Part shown: positions 57,221-64,000 of the stretch, piece by piece
Layout of the letters: each line of letters starts with the position of its first letter
Numbering within the stretch: the first letter of the stretch is position 1
NCBI GenBank assembly: GCA_024529925.1
Contig: JAFEUB010001430.1
Span: 635,501 to 699,500 of the forward strand
Source: Ophthalmolycus amberensis
Taxonomy: Eukaryota; Chordata; Actinopteri; Perciformes; Zoarcidae
DNA: 64,000 nt
Direction of reading: 5' to 3'
Notes under the pieces: generated by a model
What the model was told of the DNA's origin: nothing
Databases searched by the model: none
The model's input: the letters and a program-made list of their open reading frames with translations, nothing else
Translations under genes and position numbers: made by a program

Positions 57221-58742
57221 ATTTAGAGAAAGTGGTGGCCAAACAACTTACTGCTGCACTGGAGAGGCACAACATGTACGACAAGTTCCAGTCTGGGTTT
57301 CGTAAGCAACACTCTCCTGAAACCGCTCTCCTGAGGGTTTCAAATGACATTCTCATGTGTGCTGATGCAGGTGACTGCTCTGTGTTAGTTCTTCTGGACC
57401 TCAGTTCTGCATTTGACACTGTAGACCATGACATCCTGATTAAGAGGCTACGTGATTGGGTGGGCATAACTGGCATAGCGTTAGACTGGTTTACATCTTA
57501 CCTCAATGACAGAACTTTCAATGTCTCTGTGGGTGATTTTGTGTCTGTTACCTCTCCACTGTCTTGTGGTGTACCGCAGGGCTCGGTTCTGGGGCCTCTG
57601 TTATTTTCCCTTTATCTGTTACATTTGGGACCGATCATAAAAAGCTATAATGTGTCCTATCACTTATATGCAGACGATATCCAACTCCATCTGTCATTCA
57701 AACCCAGCGAGGCATTCACATTAACTAGGCTCCTGGACTGTGTCAATGCCATCAGAGACTGGACGGCAGAAAACTGCTTGCAACTCAACGACTCTAAGAC
57801 GGAGGTCCTAGTTATTGCACCAGAGGAGTTTGTCCCCATGATCAGGCAGATTATTAGTCCACTCTCCTCTGCTGCCCATTGCAACCTGCGCAATCTTGGG
57901 ATTTTCTTTGATCGATCCATGTCGTTTGACCCTCATGTTAAGCAGCTGTCCAGGTCATGTTTCTTCCATCGAAGAAATATCAGTAAACTGAGATCTGTAG
58001 TATCAACACCTGAATTAGAAATGATCATACACACATTTATCTCTTCACGCATTGACTACTGCAACTCACTTTTCACATCACTCAGTGCATCTGCTCTTAA
58101 CCGTCTGCAGGTCATCCAAAATGCTGCCGCCAGATTACTCACCAGGACAAATCGACGGTCTCACATCACCCCCGTACTCCCATCTCTCCACTGGCTTCCT
58201 GTAGCATCTAGGATACACTTTAAAATTCTCACCATCACTTACAGAGCACTTCACGGTCAGGCTCCGGCTTATGTAGCTGATCTACTTCGCCCCTATTCAC
58301 CCGCCCGCACTCTCAGGTCAAACGCTCTAGGTCTTCTGTCAGTCCCACGCACACGATTTAAGACCCGTGGTGACCGAGCCTTTGAGGCAGTGGCCCCGAG
58401 GCTCTGGAATGCTCTGCCTGCAACTCTGCGCCTCGCAGATACTGTGGATACTTTTAAAAGCCAGCTCAAAACCCACCTGTTTAGGCTGGCGTTTGTGTAA
58501 AAGTAAACCCATGTCCTAGACCTGCTCTTAAAATATGTTTTACATTTTTATTTTATTTTTTATTATTTTTTATTTTATCTTTTAATTTTTTAATTTTCTC
58601 TGTGTAGATAATTTATTGATCCTAGGGTCACATTGTGTTTTTTATGCTTTTAAATGTCTGCTCTGTTAAGCACTTTGTGATACTACTGTCTGTGAAAAGC
58701 GCTATATAAATAAAATTCATTCATTCATTCATTCATTCATTC
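57221..58742 (+). mobile_element. 5'-truncated L2/CR1-type LINE
   Basis: The element consists of the 3' two-thirds of a reverse-transcriptase ORF (57220-58500), a 3' UTR of about 210 bp with a T-rich section (58537-58600), and the terminal TGTGAAAAGCGCTATATAAA followed by TAAAATTC and an ATTC tandem (58715-58742). This terminus is typical of fish L2-clade LINEs, which end in short tandem repeats instead of poly(A). The 5' break lies inside the RT domain, in keeping with target-primed reverse transcription that stopped early. No clear target-site duplication was seen. Confidence 0.9.
57232..58500 (+). CDS. LINE ORF2 fragment: reverse transcriptase and C-terminal region
   Basis: The 422 codons are free of stops and frameshifts. 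The frame begins LEKVVAKQL, in the fingers of the RT domain, without an ATG; the GTG at 57232 is only the first alternative start. RT motifs follow in order: SGFRKQHSPETALL (residues 21-34), LDLSSAFDTVDHDIL (55-69, catalytic Asp56), CGVPQGSVLGPLLF (112-125), YADD (146-149, catalytic Asp pair), LNDSKTEVL (185-193) and NLGIFFD (221-227). The C-terminal region has SRIDYCNSL, LQVIQNAAARLLT, LHWLPVASRIHFKI and LWNALPATLR, all typical of the L2/CR1/Rex1 group. In intact elements this protein copies the LINE RNA at a nicked target. The apurinic-like endonuclease domain and the start of RT are missing, so the copy is not autonomous. The clean frame suggests a recent insertion. Family call firm; clade within the group less so. 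Confidence 0.92.
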   Translation: MVAKQLTAALERHNMYDKFQSGFRKQHSPETALLRVSNDILMCADAGDCSVLVLLDLSSAFDTVDHDILIKRLRDWVGITGIALDWFTSYLNDRTFNVSVGDFVSVTSPLSCGVPQGSVLGPLLFSLYLLHLGPIIKSYNVSYHLYADDIQLHLSFKPSEAFTLTRLLDCVNAIRDWTAENCLQLNDSKTEVLVIAPEEFVPMIRQIISPLSSAAHCNLRNLGIFFDRSMSFDPHVKQLSRSCFFHRRNISKLRSVVSTPELEMIIHTFISSRIDYCNSLFTSLSASALNRLQVIQNAAARLLTRTNRRSHITPVLPSLHWLPVASRIHFKILTITYRALHGQAPAYVADLLRPYSPARTLRSNALGLLSVPRTRFKTRGDRAFEAVAPRLWNALPATLRLADTVDTFKSQLKTHLFRLAFV

Positions 58743-60899
58743 AATTACAAAAAATATAGTCAGTTATGATGCAGAAGCCGGAGAAGACCCAGGGAGCATG
58801 AAAGTCATACTAAAAAGGAGGAAGGAAGGGGGGTTTATGATAATAAGGCCGGGACTTCAACGAGGGGGATTAAAAGCTGTGACAGTACAGGCTTCCAGGC
58901 CCACGTCTTCACACAGCGTTCAACCAGCGCAGCGGGCTACGATAAAGCAGCAGGAACCAACAACATCCTTGGGACAGATGGTTCTGACAAAACACAGATA
59001 ACGAGTCGGTGGTGAATTGATTCGAGCGCCGCGTTCTACCTTTTGATTTGACAGAGCAGCGGTTCCGGCAAGAGCATGGCCGACGCAACCAAACGATAAA
59101 GGCTGGTCACTAAATTCCTCCAATTATTCTACTTTTCTCTTCTGTCGTTCGCTGTAACAGTCAAGGTCCATCAATAGAACTACACTTCCTGCGGATGTTT
59201 CACATTAAAAGCCTCCAAGGAAAGGTGATTATGCACTTTGAGCTGTAGGGAGGTTTTAGATGTGAGGCAGTGTTGAGTTTCATCGACGGTACCTCCAGGG
59301 GTCCTCGGGAGCGTACCAGGGGACATGAGCAAAAATTATAATTTAATGAATGAATTATATGGATGAATTTTATCGAGGCCTATAAGTGTATCCCAACTTT
59401 TTCAGATTGCGACTGCTTAGCCAAGCAATGTCTTTACGGGACTCGTCATCTCAGGCTGCATGTCTCGGAGTCGTGACCTATTCAATCACAGAGTGGTTTT
59501 CCTCCTCCATAAATTGCATTTGAATAAATTTTTAGAGGCCTCTTAGTTTCATCCTCAGGCCAATCGTGTGGACCAAACACCCAGGCTAGGCAGTCTAAAA
59601 GCCTGACGTCATAGAGGAGGGATGATGCATCCCACAAAGGGCAATAACAATGTCCTTTTCCTCTAAGGCATTCATGGTGTTGAACACACAAAATGTGACA
59701 GAAGTAGCTGTGTGAAGAATAAAAAAAGAGCCTGTTAAACCCCATGCCTTTGGCTCAGGCCCTTGCTCGAAAGTGAATAGAGTGCATCTCTGCAACTACA
59801 AGGTCTATTTGAATAATCTTGGTATAATAAAGGCAGCACTTGTGAGATTTCTGCAGAGGTGTAAGAATCAGCATATATGTTGCTGGGTATATGTAAATGA
59901 AGATGGAACCGCGCATTAATACAAGATTTCCGCCGAACACAACTGTACACTTTTAGAGTGAATATCCCTTTGGAATGGTGCAGTTGCAGCGCAAAACCTC
60001 TAGCAAACCATAACACAACATCTGGACATCACCTGTGCACAGCCTGGTCCTAATTATGTGAAGCAGAGCAAAGTTGGAGAAGTTTTAATGTAGGTATGTT
60101 AAGGCAGAATCTTAGAATTGGCCATTTAGGTACATTTGGGTAACGTCTGTGCCATCTGAAATGTTAACTGTAAATCTCATTTAATTCTCATTTACATGTC
60201 ACTATTGGCATTAATTCCATCTATATACATCTTCAATCAGACCTCTATACATACCGTAACCCATTGGACCATTTGGACGGCTCACTGCCTTTAGCATGAG
60301 TGCAGTACCACGATTCATCCACCTGATGGAGACATATAAGGCTGAGGATAGGCTATGCGATGCTGGAGGAAGGCCGTGTGCAAATTAACTACAGATGGCT
60401 GGAATCGACTCATAAATGAATCAGAGACATTGAAGTAGCCTTTAGCTACGTTTCTATGCCCTCAACACACACCTTTTAATCACAAAACAGCAAAGGTTAG
60501 ACATTGTTTATGTTTATAGCTTCATAGCTGCTAGTTCAGTGAGTTTTGGTCGTGGAGCGGCGTCTGCTTGTTTTTGCCGTGTGCTAATTTAGTTGCTTGA
60601 TGTTTGAGTTGACGTTAAGATGGTTACCATGAGCTGTTCGCCAAGCTTCTTCCCATACAGTGGGTATGAAGGGTATAAATATGTTGCTGCATGTTTACTT
60701 GTCTGGTGGTCGTTGCGATGTGCGTAACTGCCCCAGATACAGAGTCCAGAGAGACGTAGCAAATCCTGTCCACTTTCTCACCTCTGTACACCGAGTCAGT
60801 TGCTGCTTGAAGAGGTTGTCCTTGCCAGATTGTTTGTGTCTGAAAGTAAAAAAGAAAAGAAAAAGAAACTCCACCTCAATTCCAATGTCAGAAAGGTGC
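58743..60899. other. Unique DNA, no gene supported
   Basis: AT-leaning DNA. Complementary short frames occur at 58798-59123 and 59482-60016; none has a known motif. No named repeat was recognised. Confidence 0.4.
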
Positions 60900-61930
60900 A
60901 GGGGTTTAGACTTTTTTTTTTTTTACAATCCCTTGAAGGAAACTTTGTGTTAAATATAGTTTGCAGCTATAAACATCTCTGGACAGTTTGCAGTCATTTC
61001 AGTCATATACCAAATATATAGACGTATACCAAAAATCCCATCTTACCTGCCATGAAATCTATACCAAACACCTTTTCTCCGGTTAAGTCATTCCTCTGGT
61101 GCTACTTCAAACCGAGCAAATGCCCTTTCACCGTCAAAATATCACGCACAGGTTGTTGCAACTTTCCCCACCTGGAAATAGTGGAACCCTGAACACCCGC
61201 GGAGAACACACTCAGAGAAAGTTTTTGGTGCACAGCAGGGGCTTATCGATTCTATCAGACGGCCGTTAAAAGCTCAATCTCAGTCTCCTTGCAGTCGCTG
61301 CCCGCCCGGATGGGAAATAAACATGAAAAAGATCCTTAAATGTAAATTGGAGAGAGAGAGAGAGTCGAGCCGATTAAGGTGGAACATTGAGTGTCATTAT
61401 TCACTCTCCCTCTTGGCCAATAGCCTTGGCGCTATCCTACAATGTGCCATATCTCCCTGGCAATTCATCACACATTATCACCGCCAACCTTGGGCGTGTT
61501 GTGTTTATTCATCTCTGAAACGACCCTCTCTCACCTCTCCCGTGTCCTCTCCACCAGCCTCAGCGCCTCTCCCTTGAAAGGAACGCCCTTGAAAGGTAAA
61601 CAGCAGAGAGTGTGTGTGTGTGTGTGTGTGTGTGTGGGGGGGGGGGGTGTTGGGTGTGGGGGGTGCCATTAAATCCAGGACAAAACATCTTCAAGTGCTA
61701 TGCAATAAAGTTCCTCTCTCCCCAATAAAAGGACTAACTTTATTAACCTGATCTATGATGCTTTGCGGCGTACACAGACGATAGGTGAGCGCACTCTGGG
61801 CTCATGCCGAAAGGCTCCGTCGGGGGACAATTTTATTACAATGTGTCCCTGACAGCTTACATGAAAAGTTCTGTCTTTTCTCAGTCTTTTGCACACATCT
61901 GGATACACACTTTCATCCGTAGAATTCACA

Positions 61931-61933
<3 letters not shown>
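60900..61933. other. Unique DNA with T14, GT and G12 runs
   Basis: A T run at about 60909-60922, a GA run near 61350-61362, a GT run at 61609-61635 that merges into G12 (61636-61647). CCCTTGAAAG/GTAAACAG at about 61596 looks like a donor but no exon was recognised upstream. Confidence 0.45.

Positions 61934-61970
<37 letters not shown>
61934..61970 (+). repeat. (CA)18 microsatellite
   Basis: Perfect CA run within otherwise unremarkable DNA. Confidence 0.95.
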
Positions 61971-61973
<3 letters not shown>

Positions 61974-63239
61974 CTTTGGGGAGACGAGTCCATCGGAAAT
62001 TCCCAAGGACTGACGTAAATGTCAGCCGGTGTGTTGAAAGGATCAGATAGCTTTTTGATGTTGCACGCGCGGTCAGGCAGAAGAAGAAGACAGTCGGGCT
62101 TGATTGGTATCAGGTGTAATTATGGTGACTGCTTTGGCAGCTGGTGACTCACCTTTCAGAAAAGGCTGTTAACGTCTTCCTCAGTAGAAAGAACAGCGGC
62201 TCGAACCAGACTGAGCCGCCTCAGACACAAACCTCCCCTGACCCTGTGTGCATGAAGATCACTGAAGCTGATCAGCGCAGCACAGGGGCCTAAAGGTGGC
62301 GAGAGGCAGTTGTAGTTCAGTAACACGATGATCATTTTTGGTGGCCGTGGGATGCGGTCAGAAGCAGGATCATCCACCATGAAAAGAACATTATCTTTTA
62401 ATTATTTGAAATAGAGTTTACAATATGTCACCCCGGCACTGGTGTTCATAAGTCATAAAAATGAGTCGGACTACATTTGAGATTAAATCAACGTTACTGT
62501 TTTATGTAAAATGCTGTATCCGTAGCAGATATAATCACATCTAAGTTAAAGTTAAAGATATTTCTGCGAGGGACATCTGAAGCCAAGCATCTTATTACTT
62601 TCAATGTCATTTGAACTTAGGTTTTACAGTGCATGATGTTCATGGATCGTGTCCATTTGCCCTTTGATCAAGTCATTGTCCGTCACTGTCACGATTATTT
62701 TTAACCAGGGCCAATAGGACATTTCACAAACTATCTTTATCAGTGGAACTTGGCTCCATTGGTGGCCGATGGCTCTGCAGCCTCCAGCAGTCACGCGAGG
62801 ACGCACATCACTGTTTTTGGTGGAGGCTCCATACACGTAACGAGGGGCACTTTTGCTAAAAATATCTTCAAACTAACTTTAAATTACATTTTAGCTATTT
62901 TTTATTAAGATCGATTTAGACATTTTTTGCGGGCTAAATCTTTGCGGTCCAGCAAGCTGACAAGTCGTATCCGACCCTTTTTTGGTTTATTTCTCTTCAG
63001 TGGCAAAAACAAGCACTTTCAGTGGACACGCATTTACGATGTGCCATGAGCAATTACATTTCAGTCCGTTCAGCGCCTGCCGGCTACAGGGCTCTTTCCC
63101 AACATTGGACCAATTTCAAAAGACTTGGACATAAAAAAAAACATGGTGGAAATAGGGTCCAGATTGAAGTTACAACTTTCATCCCCGTCTCCTAGAAATG
63201 ACATTTATGCACAACTCATTTTAACCGCAAATACGTTCT
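61971..63239. other. Unique DNA, no gene supported
   Basis: No repeat or gene was recognised. Short frames on the minus strand at 62156-62380 and 62624-62836 lack motifs. Confidence 0.4.
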
Positions 63240-63395
63240 GCATCATTAAACTTTGTCAGTGTTGTGTTTAGGCACTCAAAGCATCTGTTTAAGTTAGAGA
63301 AAGAATGTGGTCTTGGTTTAATACAGAAAAGGTCTGCACTGCTGTCAAAACCTCAATGTAGGTGCTTCATTTGCTCAAAAAACCTCCCCCAAAAA
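63240..63395. mobile_element. Possible decayed repeat related to 14950-15065
   Basis: GTGTTGTGTTTAGGCACTCA followed by GTTTAAGTTAGAGAAAGAAT and GTGGTCTTGGTTTAA keeps the order of the 'tgtgtttaggcac... ggttaggtttaggaaa... catggttt' percomorph repeat. It is highly diverged. Confidence 0.3.
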
Positions 63396-64000
63396 ACAAC
63401 CAATAATATATAAAGGTAGCTTACAGGAGACAGGGTTGGGGAAAAATTGAGCACCTGGTATCGGATCCATCTTCAGATACCCAGAGTTGAGGTATCGGTA
63501 TCAGGAGCCAAGATGTTGGATTGGTGCATCCCTTGGTGGATTATCAATAATTAAAACAACGTCCCATGTGAGAAAACGGCCAAGCAGCGCAGTGCTTTTA
63601 TGAAGTTCACTACCCTCCTGCTCCACCTGCTCTCTTCTCGCCATCCATCATCCACATTTAGCTTCTCTGCTCTTTTGGCTGAAATAGTTTTCTAGACTTC
63701 ACGGGTTTCAGTGATGCTACAGCATTTAGTAAAGAGTCAATTAAGACATACACCCCTGCTACTTATGCATGCTTTATAATTTTAAAAGGCGTGAACGACG
63801 GGCAGAATATCGTAGTAAATCAGAGGCGCTCAGTGGGTCAGCGCTGTCACTGTTGGTACAGTCACACACTCTTAGCCAGCACTTTACCTCACACTGAGAA
63901 CTACTTGAACCCATGCCAAGGCAGTAATATATGGGCAACAAATGTTGTCCCTGTCCTGACCTACTGGCTACGTCTCCTGGCAATCTGATTCTCTGGACCG
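63396..64000. other. Right edge, no gene supported
   Basis: GGTATCGGATCCATC, GAGGTATCGGTATCAGG and TTGGTGCATCCCTTGG (about 63459-63534) recall a 'ggtatcggtgcatccct' teleost transposon end, but the boundary is unclear. No coding sequence was recognised up to the window edge. Confidence 0.35.

Noticed and set aside
1..64000. CRISPR arrays, prophage, restriction or toxin-antitoxin systems
   Set aside because: The sequence is vertebrate nuclear DNA; no array of spaced identical repeats and no prokaryotic operon structure is present.

Overview
The window reads as non-coding nuclear DNA of a ray-finned fish, most likely a percomorph teleost. The grounds are dense (CA)n and (GA)n microsatellites, many dispersed repeats whose wording I recognise from percomorph genomes, an L2/CR1-type LINE with an ATTC tail, hAT-type transposon remnants with a BED zinc finger, and moderate CpG depletion broken by one CpG-rich patch. 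No host protein-coding exon, rRNA, tRNA, known microRNA or CRISPR array could be supported. No bacterial-style operon exists here, and most open frames are chance or lie inside repeats. The species and the nearest host gene cannot be told from this sequence.

Layout. 1-4.1 kb holds a MITE-like repeat, a SINE/LINE-end repeat, and a long-arm inverted-repeat element (2781-4110) that is split by a ~795 bp insertion carrying a 26-bp minisatellite. 4.1-5 kb is a simple-sequence cluster. 5-19 kb is mostly unique DNA with several decayed repeats, a perfect 19-bp hairpin at 6326-6371 and one AT-rich, homeodomain-motif-rich segment (10.6-10.9 kb) that looks like a conserved non-coding element. 19.9-21.3 kb combines long GA tracts, a CpG-rich exon-like stretch with a splice-donor match, and a CpG island of about 340 bp; it is the best candidate for a promoter. 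22-24.6 kb is purine-skewed and then unique.

24.7-25.5 kb is a non-autonomous hAT-like element beginning CAGTGTTGGG with a second element nested in it; a relative of the nested piece lies inverted at 37.6-37.7 kb. 31.8-32.75 kb is a decayed hAT transposon with a (GA)46 tract, a BED zinc-finger reading frame, a nested MITE and a recognisable 3' terminus. 34.6-35.1, 40.1-40.7, 47-48.4 and 55.0-55.6 kb are strongly strand-asymmetric purine/pyrimidine blocks. 48.5-48.96 kb may be a solo LTR. 50.9-52.5 kb again has AT-rich segments of conserved-element type. 56.5 kb has a perfect 22-bp hairpin joined to (GT)16. 57.2-58.7 kb is a 5'-truncated LINE whose 3' ORF portion is uninterrupted for 422 codons. 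The remainder to 64 kb is unique or decayed DNA.

I found no convincing new multi-gene system. The most noteworthy signals are structural: twenty G or C homopolymer runs of 12-24 bases, three perfect hairpins with 16-22 bp arms, the nested transposon insertions, and the CpG-rich candidate promoter.
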